Shown: positions 54,468 to 64,000 of the stretch, one piece after another | Position numbering within the stretch: the stretch's first letter is position 1 | How the letters are laid out: each line of letters opens with the position of its first letter | Source: Pseudomonas sp. GV071 | GTDB taxonomy: Bacteria > Pseudomonadota > Gammaproteobacteria > Pseudomonadales > Pseudomonadaceae | DNA: 64,000 nt | Assembly: GCF_003050835.1 (NCBI RefSeq) | Contig: NZ_QAOJ01000008.1 | Span: forward strand, 232,910-296,909 | Direction: 5' to 3' | Position numbers and translations under genes: made by a program | The notes under the pieces: generated by a model | Seen by the model: only the letters and a program-made list of their open reading frames with translations | What the model was told of the DNA's origin: nothing | Database searches by the model: none

Positions 54468-54476
54468 GGAGCCGCA

Positions 54477-56174
54477 ATGGACAGTCATGTCGTGTTGTTA
54501 CTGGTGGCGTTCTTCGCCCTGGTGCTGTTGCCGGCGCCGTGGCTCGGGCGCTTTTATTACCGGGTAATGGAGGGCGAGCGTACCTGGCTTTCGCCGATGC
54601 TGCAGCCGGTGGAGCGTTTCAGCTACCGGGTGGCGGGCGTTGATGCCAGCCAGGAACAGGATTGGAAGGGTTACACCTTCGCGCTGCTGGCCTTCAACCT
54701 GGCCGGCCTGCTGCTGTTGTTCGCCATTCTGCTGCTGCAGGGCGTGCTGCCGCTCAACCCGCAACACATGCTGGGTCTGGAATGGACCCTGGCGTTCAAT
54801 ACCGCCGTCAGTTTCGTTACCAACACCAACTGGCAGGCCTACAGCGGTGAAGCCAGCCTGAGCTACTTCAGCCAGATGGTCGGCCTCGGCGTGCAGAACT
54901 TTGTCAGCGCCGCCACCGGCCTGGCCGTGCTGGTCGCTTTGTGCCGCGGCATTTCCCGCCGCTCCAGCCAGACGGTCGGCAACTTCTGGGTCGACCTCAC
55001 CCGCGGCACCCTCTATGGCTTGCTGCCGCTGTGTATTGCCCTGGCGCTGTTTCTGGTCTGGCAGGGCGTGCCGCAAACCTTCAGCCACTACCTTGATGCC
55101 CTGACCTTGCAAGGCAGCGAACAAAGCCTGCCACTGGGCCCGGCCGCCAGCCAGATCGCGATCAAGCAACTGGGCACCAACGGCGGTGGCTTCTTCGGCC
55201 TCAACTCGGCGCACCCGTTCGAGAACCCGACGGTGTGGAGCAACCTGTTCGAGATGGCGTCGATCCTGCTGATTCCAGCAGCCTTGGTGTTCACCTTCGG
55301 CCATTACGTCAAAGACCTGCGCCAGAGCCGTGCGATTCTCGCCTGCATGCTGATTCTGCTGGTGCTCGGGGTTGGCGTGACGCTGTACAGCGAGTTGCAA
55401 CCGAACCCGGCGCTGGCCGGCCTGAACATCGAGCAGAGCGGCTCGCTGGAAGGCAAGGAAAGCCGTTTTGGTATCGGCGCTTCTGCACTCTGGGCCGTGG
55501 CCACCACCGCCGCCTCCAGCGGTTCGGTGAACTCGATGCACGACAGCTTCAGCGCCCTTGGTGGCCTGGTGCCGATGTTCAACATGATGGTCGGCGAGGT
55601 GATCTTCGGCGGCGTAGGCGCGGGCCTCTACGGCATGTTGCTGTTCGTGTTGATCGCGGTGTTCCTCTGCGGCCTGATGGTCGGCCGCACCCCGGAATAC
55701 CTCGGCAAGAAACTCGAAGCCCGCGAAGTGCGCCTGCTGGTGCTGACCCTGTTGGTGATGCCCCTGGGCGTGCTGGTGCTCGGTGCCCTGACCGCCGTGC
55801 TGCCGTTTGCCAACGCTTCGGTGAGCAACCCGGGCGCCCATGGCCTCAGCCAGATTCTCTACAACTACACCTCCGGCACCGCCAACAACGGCTCGGCCTT
55901 TGGTGGCTTCAGTTCCAACACGCCGTACCACAACCTGATGATCGCCCTGGCCATGCTGGTCGGCCGCTTCGGCTACATCCTGCCGGTGCTGGCGATTGCC
56001 GGCAGCCTGGCGGCCAAACGCCGGGTGCCGGTGGGGCAGAACAGCTTCCCGACCCACGGCCCGCTGTTTGTCAGCCTGCTGACCATCACCATTTTGCTGG
56101 TGGGTGGTTTGACCTTCCTGCCGGTACTGGCCCTGGGGCCTGTGGCCGAACACCTCAGCCTGCTCGGTCATTAA
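54477..56174 (+). CDS. kdpA: K+-transporting ATPase channel subunit KdpA
   Basis: 565-residue membrane subunit that binds and conducts K+. Selectivity-filter-like segments include SFVTNTNWQAYSGE, LGTNGGGFFGLNSAHPFENPT, TTAASSGSVNSMHDSFSALGG and YNYTSGTANNGSAFGGFSSNTPYHN. Starts behind TGAGGAG. Works with KdpB in the high-affinity, inducible KdpFABC pump. Confidence 0.98.
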   Translation: MDSHVVLLLVAFFALVLLPAPWLGRFYYRVMEGERTWLSPMLQPVERFSYRVAGVDASQEQDWKGYTFALLAFNLAGLLLLFAILLLQGVLPLNPQHMLGLEWTLAFNTAVSFVTNTNWQAYSGEASLSYFSQMVGLGVQNFVSAATGLAVLVALCRGISRRSSQTVGNFWVDLTRGTLYGLLPLCIALALFLVWQGVPQTFSHYLDALTLQGSEQSLPLGPAASQIAIKQLGTNGGGFFGLNSAHPFENPTVWSNLFEMASILLIPAALVFTFGHYVKDLRQSRAILACMLILLVLGVGVTLYSELQPNPALAGLNIEQSGSLEGKESRFGIGASALWAVATTAASSGSVNSMHDSFSALGGLVPMFNMMVGEVIFGGVGAGLYGMLLFVLIAVFLCGLMVGRTPEYLGKKLEAREVRLLVLTLLVMPLGVLVLGALTAVLPFANASVSNPGAHGLSQILYNYTSGTANNGSAFGGFSSNTPYHNLMIALAMLVGRFGYILPVLAIAGSLAAKRRVPVGQNSFPTHGPLFVSLLTITILLVGGLTFLPVLALGPVAEHLSLLGH

Positions 56175-56186
56175 GAAGGATTTGTC

Positions 56187-58223
<2,037 letters not shown>

Positions 58224-58233
58224 GGAAACCATC

Positions 58234-58785
58234 ATGAACAGCTATCTACGTCCTGCCGTCAGCCTGATTGCCTTGATGACTCTGCTCACCGGGGTGGCTT
58301 ATCCGCTGGCCATCACCGGCGTCGCCCAGCTCGCCTTCAACGACCAGGCCAACGGCAGCCTGATCCACGACAACCAGGGCCACCTGCGTGGCTCTAGCCT
58401 GATCGCGCAGCCCTTCGATGGCGCCCAGTGGTTCCAGTCGCGACCTTCGGCGGGTAGCTTCGCCACCGTCTCCAGCGGTGCCAGCAACCTGGCGCCGAGC
58501 AACCCGGCGCTGCGTGAACGGATTGCCGGCGACAGTGACAAACTTGCCGTGGCCGGGCAGGGCGCGGTGCCCATGGCACTGGTCACCACCTCCGGCAGCG
58601 GCCTGGACCCGGACCTGCCGGTGGCGGCCGCGCAGTACCAGATCAGCCGGATTGCCGCGGCGCGCAATATCGACGCGAGTGCCTTGCAACGGCTGGTGGA
58701 GCAGAACGCCCAGCGGCCGTTGATTGGGCCGGAAGTGGTGAACGTGTTGGCCCTCAACCTCGCACTGGCAGAACAGCCGCAATAA
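58234..58785 (+). CDS. kdpC: K+-transporting ATPase subunit KdpC
   Basis: 183-residue periplasmic subunit with one N-terminal helix (about 7-30). GSSLIAQPF, WFQSRPSAGSF, SGSGLDPDLPVAAAQYQISRIAAAR and LALNLALAEQP are family-typical. I start at ATG 58234 (GAGGAAA upstream), not the frame's earlier start. A REP pair separates it from kdpD. Confidence 0.96.
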   Translation: MNSYLRPAVSLIALMTLLTGVAYPLAITGVAQLAFNDQANGSLIHDNQGHLRGSSLIAQPFDGAQWFQSRPSAGSFATVSSGASNLAPSNPALRERIAGDSDKLAVAGQGAVPMALVTTSGSGLDPDLPVAAAQYQISRIAAARNIDASALQRLVEQNAQRPLIGPEVVNVLALNLALAEQPQ

Positions 58786-58798
58786 GACGAAGATCCCT

Positions 58799-58861
58799 GT
58801 AGGACCGGCTTAAGCCGCGATGTTGTTGATCTTAAAAGCATCGCGGCCAAAGCCGCTCCTA
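58799..58861. repeat. REP pair inside the kdp operon
   Basis: GTAGGACCGGCTTAAGCCGCGAT and ATCGCGGCCAAAGCCGCTCCTA, 17-bp loop, lying between kdpC and kdpD. The hairpin is not followed by a U-run and may only reduce, not stop, readthrough. Confidence 0.88.
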
Positions 58862-58895
58862 GAGTGCGCATCGTAGGTAAAAAATTTGGAGCAAC

Positions 58896-61541
58896 ATGAG
58901 CGATAGCGAACGCGCCGACGCCTTGCTGGCGGAAGTGGACAGCCGCAATGGGCGAGGGCGGCTCAAGGTGTTTTTGGGCGCTGCACCCGGGGTAGGCAAA
59001 ACCTACGCCATGCTCCAGGCCGCCCAGGCGCAACTGCGCCAAGGCGTCGACCTGCGGGCCGGGGTGGTGGAAAGCCATTCCCGTGCCGAAACCGAAGCGC
59101 TGCTGGTGGGCCTGCCGCAACAGCCACTGAAGCGCCTCGACTACCGCGGCATGCAGCTCAGCGAGCTGGACCTCGATGGCCTGCTGGCCAAGCCACCGAA
59201 GCTGGCGCTGATCGACGAGCTGGCCCACACCAATGCCCCCGGCAGCCGTCACGCCAAACGCTGGCAGGATGTGCAGGACCTGCTCGCCGCCGGCATCGAC
59301 GTGTACACCACGGTCAATGTGCAACACATCGAAAGCCTCAACGACCAGGTGCAAGCCATCACCGGCGTGCAGGTGCGCGAAACCGTGCCCGACTGGGTGT
59401 TGCAGGAAGCCTATGAGCTGCTGCTGATCGACCTGCCACCGCGTGAATTGCTCGAGCGCCTGCGTGACGGCAAGGTCTATGTGCCGGAGCAGGCACGCGC
59501 AGCCATCGATGCATTTTTCAGTCAGACCAACCTCACTGCCCTGCGCGAACTGGCGATGCAAACCGCCGCCGCGCGGGTGGATGCCGACCTCAATCAGGGC
59601 TATCGCCAACTTGGCCAGGATGCGCCGACAGTGCGCGGACGCCTGTTGGTGGGTATCGATGCCGATGCTCAGGCCGAACGCCTGGTGCGCCACGCTTGCC
59701 GGGTGGCTGAGCGTCGCCATTTGCCCTGGAGCCTGGTGCATGTCGACACCGGTGCGGCGCGGGACGAACACGCCCGTACGCGCTTGCAGGCAGCGCAGCA
59801 ATTAGCCGAGCGCCTGGGTGGCGAAGTGATCACGCTGCGTGCCGGCGAGGTGGCAAAAACCCTTATCCAGCACGCTGCCGAACGCCGCGCCAGTCTGATT
59901 CTGGTGGGCCGCAGCCGCCAGCGTTGGTTCGGTGCCGGGGTGGCGCAGCGTCTGTTGCGTCATGGCGATGGCCTGGAAATCAGCGTGCTCGACAGCGAAG
60001 TCGCGCAGCGTTCACGCACACTGCGTGCGCGCCATCCGCTGCAGCGTGGCGACTATCTATTGGCTGTCGCTGCCACCGCGGTCGCCACCCTGGTGGCTTG
60101 GGTGGTTGCCCAGGTATTGCCGTTGCCGAACATTTCCCTGGTGCTGCTGGCGGCCGTGCTGCTGGTGGCGGTGCGCACCAGTTCCGGGCCGGCCTTGCTC
60201 AGCGCCGTGCTGTCGTTTCTGGCCTATGACTTTCTGTTCATTCCGCCGCATTTCTCCCTGGCCATCCACCGCCACGAAGACGTTCTGACCCTGCTGTTTT
60301 TTCTGCTGATGGCGGCGCTCACCGGCAACCTTGCGGCGCGCCAACGTCGGCAACTGCGGGCACTGCGCGAGACCCAGAGTGAAACTGCGGCGCTGCTCGA
60401 GCTGTCGCGCAAACTCACCGCTGCCACCGACCGCCAGGCCGTGGTGTTGGCCGCGAGCCAGCAGTTGGCCGGTTGGAGCGACGTCGACATTTGCCTGATG
60501 GGCCGCACGGCTGACAGCCAATGGCAGGTGGAAGGCGGGGTAAGTCGCGTACTTAGCGAGGCCGAGCGCATGGCCGCCGAATGGGCCTGGCAGCATGACC
60601 AGGCGGCCGGTCTGGGCACCGATACCTTGCCCAGCGGGCGCTGGTGGTGGTGGCCCTTGTCGGGCGAAGACGGCCCGCTGCTGTTGCTCGGCGTCAGCCC
60701 GAAAAACCAGCAGCCACTGAGCATTGAGCGCCGTCGTTTGCTCAGCGCCCTTGGTCAGCCATTGGCCCAGGCCCTGGCCCGCGCGCAACTGGCGCAAGAC
60801 CTCGAAGCCGCACGCCTGCACGGCGAAACCGAGCAACTGCGCAGCGCCTTGCTGGCCTCGGTGTCCCACGACCTGCGCACGCCACTGACTGCTATGCGCG
60901 GCGCCATCGACAGCCTGCTGACCCTCGATGGCCAACTGCCCCACAGCGACCGCATCGAGCTGCTGGAAAGCACCCGCGATGAAGCCGAGCGCCTGGACCG
61001 CTATATCCAGAACCTGCTGGACATGACCCGGCTCGGCCACGGTGGATTAAAACTGGCACGCGACTGGGTGGCGCCGGTAGACATCGTCGCCAGCGCCCTT
61101 CAGCGCCTGCGCCCCTTGCTGGCGCCGTTGCAGGTGGAAACCCAGGTGCCGCCCGAACTGCCGCTGCTCTACGTGCACGCTGCCTTGATCGAGCAGGCGC
61201 TGATCAACGTACTGGAAAACGCCGCACGGTTTTCCCCGGTGCAAGGCCGGTTGCGCGTGGCCGTGGAGAGCGATACCAGCGAGTTGCGCATCGTCGTCAG
61301 CGACCAGGGCCCGGGCATTCCCGAAGCTGAACGGGCGAAGATTTTCGACATGTTCTACACCGCCGCACGCGGTGACCGGGGCGGGCAGGGCACGGGCCTT
61401 GGTCTGGCGATTTGCCAAGGCATGCTCGGCGCCCACGGTGGTCGGGTGACGGTGGGCGAAGGTCTCGATGGGCGTGGCGCCAGCTTGACTCTACACTTGC
61501 CCCTGCACCCGCAACCCAGCCCTGATAACGACCTTCTATGA
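58896..61541 (+). CDS. kdpD: Osmosensitive K+ channel histidine kinase KdpD
   Basis: 881-residue sensor. N-terminal KdpD domain with Walker-type GAAPGVGKTYAML and VYTTVNVQHIESLND; a Usp-like domain (about 245-370, VGRSRQRWFGAG...); four short helices (about 385-475, DUF4118); GAF-like region; HisKA with SVSHDLRTPLTAMRG (His658) and HATPase_c (INVLENAARFSP, DQGPGIPEAE, GTGLGLAICQGMLGAHGG). Senses low K+ or turgor and phosphorylates KdpE. Overlaps kdpE by 4 bp (ATGA). Confidence 0.97.
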   Translation: MSDSERADALLAEVDSRNGRGRLKVFLGAAPGVGKTYAMLQAAQAQLRQGVDLRAGVVESHSRAETEALLVGLPQQPLKRLDYRGMQLSELDLDGLLAKPPKLALIDELAHTNAPGSRHAKRWQDVQDLLAAGIDVYTTVNVQHIESLNDQVQAITGVQVRETVPDWVLQEAYELLLIDLPPRELLERLRDGKVYVPEQARAAIDAFFSQTNLTALRELAMQTAAARVDADLNQGYRQLGQDAPTVRGRLLVGIDADAQAERLVRHACRVAERRHLPWSLVHVDTGAARDEHARTRLQAAQQLAERLGGEVITLRAGEVAKTLIQHAAERRASLILVGRSRQRWFGAGVAQRLLRHGDGLEISVLDSEVAQRSRTLRARHPLQRGDYLLAVAATAVATLVAWVVAQVLPLPNISLVLLAAVLLVAVRTSSGPALLSAVLSFLAYDFLFIPPHFSLAIHRHEDVLTLLFFLLMAALTGNLAARQRRQLRALRETQSETAALLELSRKLTAATDRQAVVLAASQQLAGWSDVDICLMGRTADSQWQVEGGVSRVLSEAERMAAEWAWQHDQAAGLGTDTLPSGRWWWWPLSGEDGPLLLLGVSPKNQQPLSIERRRLLSALGQPLAQALARAQLAQDLEAARLHGETEQLRSALLASVSHDLRTPLTAMRGAIDSLLTLDGQLPHSDRIELLESTRDEAERLDRYIQNLLDMTRLGHGGLKLARDWVAPVDIVASALQRLRPLLAPLQVETQVPPELPLLYVHAALIEQALINVLENAARFSPVQGRLRVAVESDTSELRIVVSDQGPGIPEAERAKIFDMFYTAARGDRGGQGTGLGLAICQGMLGAHGGRVTVGEGLDGRGASLTLHLPLHPQPSPDNDLL

Positions 61542-62230
61542 CCAGCAACGCCAGCACCATCCTGTTGATCGACGACGAACCGCAGATTCGCAAATTCCTG
61601 CGCATCAGCCTTGCCGCCCAGGGCTACCACGTGATCGAAGCCGCCACCGGCGGCGACGGCCTGGCGCAGGCGGCACTGGCCAAACCGGACCTGCTGGTGC
61701 TCGATCTCGGCCTGCCGGACATGGACGGCCAGCAAGTGCTCAGCGAAGTGCGCGAATGGTCGCAAGTGCCGGTGCTGGTGCTGTCGGTGCGCGCGGGTGA
61801 AGGGGAGAAGGTCAAGGCGCTGGACAACGGCGCCAACGACTACGTAACCAAGCCATTCGGCATCCAGGAGTTCCTCGCCCGCGTGCGCGCGTTATTGCGC
61901 CAATCGCAGGCGGGGGAGAGCCCGCAGGCGACGGTGAGCGTGGGGCCGCTGACGGTCGACTTCGCTTACCGGCGAGTGAGTGTGGAGGGCGTTGAGGTGA
62001 GCCTGACGCGCAAGGAATATGCGGTGCTGGCGCAGCTCGCGCAGCATGCGGGGCGGGTGGTGACGCAGCAGCAGTTGCTCAAGGATATCTGGGGGCCGAC
62101 GCATGTTGAGGACACCCATTACCTGCGGGTGGTGGTGGGGCATTTGCGGGCGAAGTTGGCGGATGATCCGGCGAATCCGCGGTTTATCAGTACGGAGGCG
62201 GGGGTGGGGTATCGGTTACAGAGCGCGTAA
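61538..62230 (+). CDS. kdpE: Response regulator KdpE
   Basis: 230-residue OmpR-type regulator: D12/D13, phospho-acceptor D56 in VLDLGLPDMDG, YVTKPFGIQEFLARVRALLR, and a winged-helix with LTRKEYAVLAQLAQHAGRVVTQQQLLKDIWGP and HYLRVVVGHLRAKL. The pattern is typical of KdpE. Expected to activate kdpFABC through sites such as the TTTACGC triplet near 54271. Confidence 0.97.
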   Translation: MTSNASTILLIDDEPQIRKFLRISLAAQGYHVIEAATGGDGLAQAALAKPDLLVLDLGLPDMDGQQVLSEVREWSQVPVLVLSVRAGEGEKVKALDNGANDYVTKPFGIQEFLARVRALLRQSQAGESPQATVSVGPLTVDFAYRRVSVEGVEVSLTRKEYAVLAQLAQHAGRVVTQQQLLKDIWGPTHVEDTHYLRVVVGHLRAKLADDPANPRFISTEAGVGYRLQSA

Positions 62231-62237
62231 CGGCAGG

Positions 62238-62352
62238 CCCTCACCCCCCAGCCCCTCTCCCGCAAGCGGGAGAGGGGAGCCGAACGCCGAATCTGCGGCT
62301 ACTACGATCAGTCCCCTCGCCCCTCGGGGAGAGGGCTAGGGTGAGGGGGAGG
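62238..62352. repeat. CTCCCCTCTCCC palindromic repeat, copy 2
   Basis: CCCTCACCCCCCAGCCCCTCTCCCGC-AAGCGGGAGAGGGG and a second arm CCCCTCGCCCCTCGGGGAGAGGGCTAGGGTGAGGGGGA. Same class as 18280-18470, without hexamer expansion. It may also terminate kdpE transcription. Between convergent genes. Confidence 0.8.
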
Positions 62353-62367
62353 CGGTGGACGACTGGA

Positions 62368-63393
62368 TCAGCCGTTCTCTTCTTCATACCGATCCAAGGT
62401 ATCGCTGGTAATAATCCGCCCCAACTCGATCAACTCCGGCGCTTTGTAAAACTCGAAAAACCGGCACGCTCGCCGCGGCACATTGACCAGAATGTCCGGC
62501 GGATACCCGGCAATCTTGTACTGCGCCAACGAGGTCTGCATCACTTCGAAACTCTGGTTGACCAGTTCCAGCAACGACGCCGGGCTACCCGTTTCGGCGA
62601 CTCGCGAACCACTGGCCGAGTTGGGCGTCGGGCTTTCGTCCGGGCGTGGTGAGGGGGCGGCAGCCGGTGGGTCGAGCCAGGGGTTGGGCTCGGCTCTGGC
62701 CGCTGCTTCCAGCAGTACGGCTTCCTCTTCCGGGCTAGGCAGTTTGCGCCGGAAGGGGATGCGCGAGCCCAGCGTGCCCATCAACCCATCGAGTTTGGTT
62801 TTGAACGCCGCCGGCCGTTCGATCACTGGCAGTTGGTAATGGCGCTGGCCATTGGCATTGAGGTTAACCGCCACGATCAGGTCGCAGTGGCTGGCCACCA
62901 CCGGCACGATGGGCAACGGGTTGAGCAGGCTGCCGTCGACCAGCATGCGTTTGCCCTGGATCACTGGGGTGAACAGGCTGGGGATCGCCGCCGAGGCGCG
63001 CATGGCCTGGTGCAAGTTGCCTTGCTGGAACCAGATTTCCTGCTGGAAGGTGAGGTCGGTGGCCACCGCCGTGTAAGGGATGCGCAGGTCTTCGATATTG
63101 ATCTCGCCGACCATCTCGCGAATGCGCCCGAACACCTTCTCACCGCGAATCGCCCCCAGGCGAAAGCTCACATCGAGCAGGCGCAGCACGTCGAGATAGT
63201 CCAGGCTTTCGATCCAGGCGCGGTACTCGGGGAGCTTGCCGGTGGCGTAGATGCCGCCGACCACCGCGCCCATCGAACAACCGGCAATGCAGGCAATTTC
63301 ATAGCCGCGTCGCTCCAGTTCCTCGATGGCGCCGATATGGGCATAACCCCGTGCGCCTCCCGCCCCCAACACCAGCGCTACGCGTTTACTCAT
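62368..63393 (-). CDS. Patatin-like phospholipase family protein (RssA-like)
   Basis: 341 residues. Oxyanion loop GAGGARGYAHIGAIEEL, nucleophile GCSMG (Ser40) and catalytic Asp in VDGSLLNPLP form a complete Ser-Asp dyad. The C-terminal third (about 230-290) is a variable Pro/Ala/Ser-rich linker (DPPAAAPSPRPDESPTPNSASG), then a conserved C-terminal part. Probably a cytosolic lipid acyl hydrolase; the substrate is unknown. Confidence 0.9.
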   Translation of the reverse strand: MSKRVALVLGAGGARGYAHIGAIEELERRGYEIACIAGCSMGAVVGGIYATGKLPEYRAWIESLDYLDVLRLLDVSFRLGAIRGEKVFGRIREMVGEINIEDLRIPYTAVATDLTFQQEIWFQQGNLHQAMRASAAIPSLFTPVIQGKRMLVDGSLLNPLPIVPVVASHCDLIVAVNLNANGQRHYQLPVIERPAAFKTKLDGLMGTLGSRIPFRRKLPSPEEEAVLLEAAARAEPNPWLDPPAAAPSPRPDESPTPNSASGSRVAETGSPASLLELVNQSFEVMQTSLAQYKIAGYPPDILVNVPRRACRFFEFYKAPELIELGRIITSDTLDRYEEENG

Positions 63394-63563
63394 GAGCCAC
63401 TCCCTACTACTATCGCCGGCCTCTAACTCGGACCTTTAGCGACCATACTCGCGCTGGTTATGCGCTGCCAGATGAGTCGCACTTTTTTGCCTCCCTGACG
63501 TCAGATCAACACACGTACTCGACTACCCTTTACTGGCTGTTTTCCTTCTCTGGAGCAAAGTTA

Positions 63564-63842
63564 ATGAAAGCCTGGATCTGCTTACCCCTGATGGTGCTGG
63601 CGTTGTCCGGTTGTGCCGCGAAAACCGCCTACCGCGACAGTTGCGCGGCACAGTCGGACGCCGCCTGGCGCGAGCTGGATATCGCCAAGGCCGAGGGTTT
63701 CTCCGGCACTGTGAGCTACTCCAAAGCCCTGACGCTGCTGACCGGCGCCAAGACTTCGCAACAATTCGAAGGCTACGAAAGCTGCACCAAGAATGCCAAG
63801 AAGGCGCGCTTCTACATCAGCGAGTCCCGCGCCGGGCGTTGA
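63564..63842 (+). CDS. Small lipoprotein of unknown function
   Basis: 92-residue protein with a lipobox LSGC (Cys17), then two further cysteines (DSC, ESC) that could form a disulfide, and a Lys-rich C-terminus (KNAKKARFYISESRAGR). GGAG lies upstream. It looks like a bacterial envelope lipoprotein; no family assigned. Confidence 0.8.
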   Translation: MKAWICLPLMVLALSGCAAKTAYRDSCAAQSDAAWRELDIAKAEGFSGTVSYSKALTLLTGAKTSQQFEGYESCTKNAKKARFYISESRAGR

Positions 63843-63863
63843 TCTTTGCCGCCGTGAAGATCA

Positions 63864-63892
63864 AAGGCTTCGCGGCTGAAGCCCCTCCCACA
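63864..63892 (+). repeat. Single REP arm interrupted by IS edge
   Basis: AAGGCTTCGCGGCTGAAGCCCCTCCCAC matches the left arm of the REP pair at 44234-44300. The expected right arm is missing because the IS edge starts about 13 bp later. Confidence 0.8.
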
Positions 63893-63905
63893 CTTGAACG
63901 CGGTC

Positions 63906-64000
63906 TGAAGTGCGCCCCAGAAGTTGGACACCAATCCAACCTCTGGGGCGTTTTTCATGAGCAAGTACACAACACAATTCAAGCTGTCTGCCGTTACCGC
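63906..64000 (+). mobile_element. Left end of an IS3-family (IS150-like) insertion sequence, partial
   Basis: Starts TGAAGTGCGCCCCAGAAGTTGGACACC, the TG...CCCC..AAGTTGGACA style of IS150-group ends. The inverted stretch CCAGAAGTTGGA...TCCAACCTCTGG lies close by. A frame beginning MSKYTTQFKLSAV at 63957 fits an OrfA (helix-turn-helix) start. The element runs off the window. Confidence 0.82.
63957..64000 (+). CDS. IS3-family transposase OrfA, N-terminal fragment
   Basis: Only the first 14 codons are in the window (MSKYTTQFKLSAVT). The start follows the IS end by 51 bp, as usual for OrfA of this group. The rest lies beyond 64000. Confidence 0.75.
   Translation, partial: MSKYTTQFKLSAVT

Overview
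The window is a piece of a Pseudomonas chromosome, most likely from the fluorescens/putida side of the genus. Support comes from the GC-rich coding style, two tandem cbb3 oxidase operons followed by aer and acnA, the gltA-sdhCDAB-sucAB-lpdG-sucCD cluster, htpG next to a dienelactone-hydrolase-like gene, a complete kdpFABCDE operon, and many GTAGGAGCGGCTTTAGCCGCGAT-type REP pairs. Almost everything is core metabolism. I see no prophage, CRISPR array, tRNA, rRNA or recognisable defence system. The only mobile element is the left edge of an IS3-like insertion sequence at the extreme right end.

Layout. 1-6.9 kb (minus strand): two high-affinity cbb3 oxidases, ccoN1O1Q1P1 (left) and ccoN2O2P2 (right, without ccoQ). 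A perfect ANR/FNR box lies about 80 bp upstream of ccoN2, inside the start of the divergent hydrolase gene. 6.9-24.4 kb: single genes and small units: alpha/beta hydrolase, aer-like chemoreceptor, acnA, rlmM, tusA, MATE pump, pdxB, a 59-residue protein, an NAD-kinase-fold protein, an MsbA-like ABC exporter, an RhtA-like exporter, ppnP, a DEDDh exonuclease, a beta-hydroxyacid dehydrogenase, a YkgJ-type Cys-cluster protein and a START-domain protein. 24.6-37.6 kb: citrate synthase diverging from succinate dehydrogenase, 2-oxoglutarate dehydrogenase and succinyl-CoA synthetase, i.e. citrate to succinate to fumarate in one block. Sigma70-like promoters are visible in the gltA/sdhC gap. 37.9-51 kb: MAPEG protein, small lipoprotein, two tandem hotdog thioesterases, an unknown membrane protein, htpG with a near-consensus sigma32 promoter, DLH-family hydrolase, OsmC-pirin operon, secreted amidohydrolase, DUF3859 protein and a DUF1302-DUF1329 envelope pair. 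51-54 kb: an acidic protein with five EF-hands and an unassigned two-component system. 54.3-62.2 kb: kdpFABCDE high-affinity K+ uptake with its own sensor and regulator. 62.3-64 kb: patatin-like protein, small lipoprotein, IS edge.

The unusual material is mostly between genes. At least five families of inverted or palindromic repeats are present. One family (GTAGGTTGGG...) supplies the stop codons of three genes. Another has two diverged copies with compensated hairpin stems that bracket the TCA cluster in opposite orientation. A third carries a 14-copy GGGTGA microsatellite. The IS edge sits in the loop of a REP pair. I did not find a convincing new multi-gene system; the best leads are regulatory and repeat-related.
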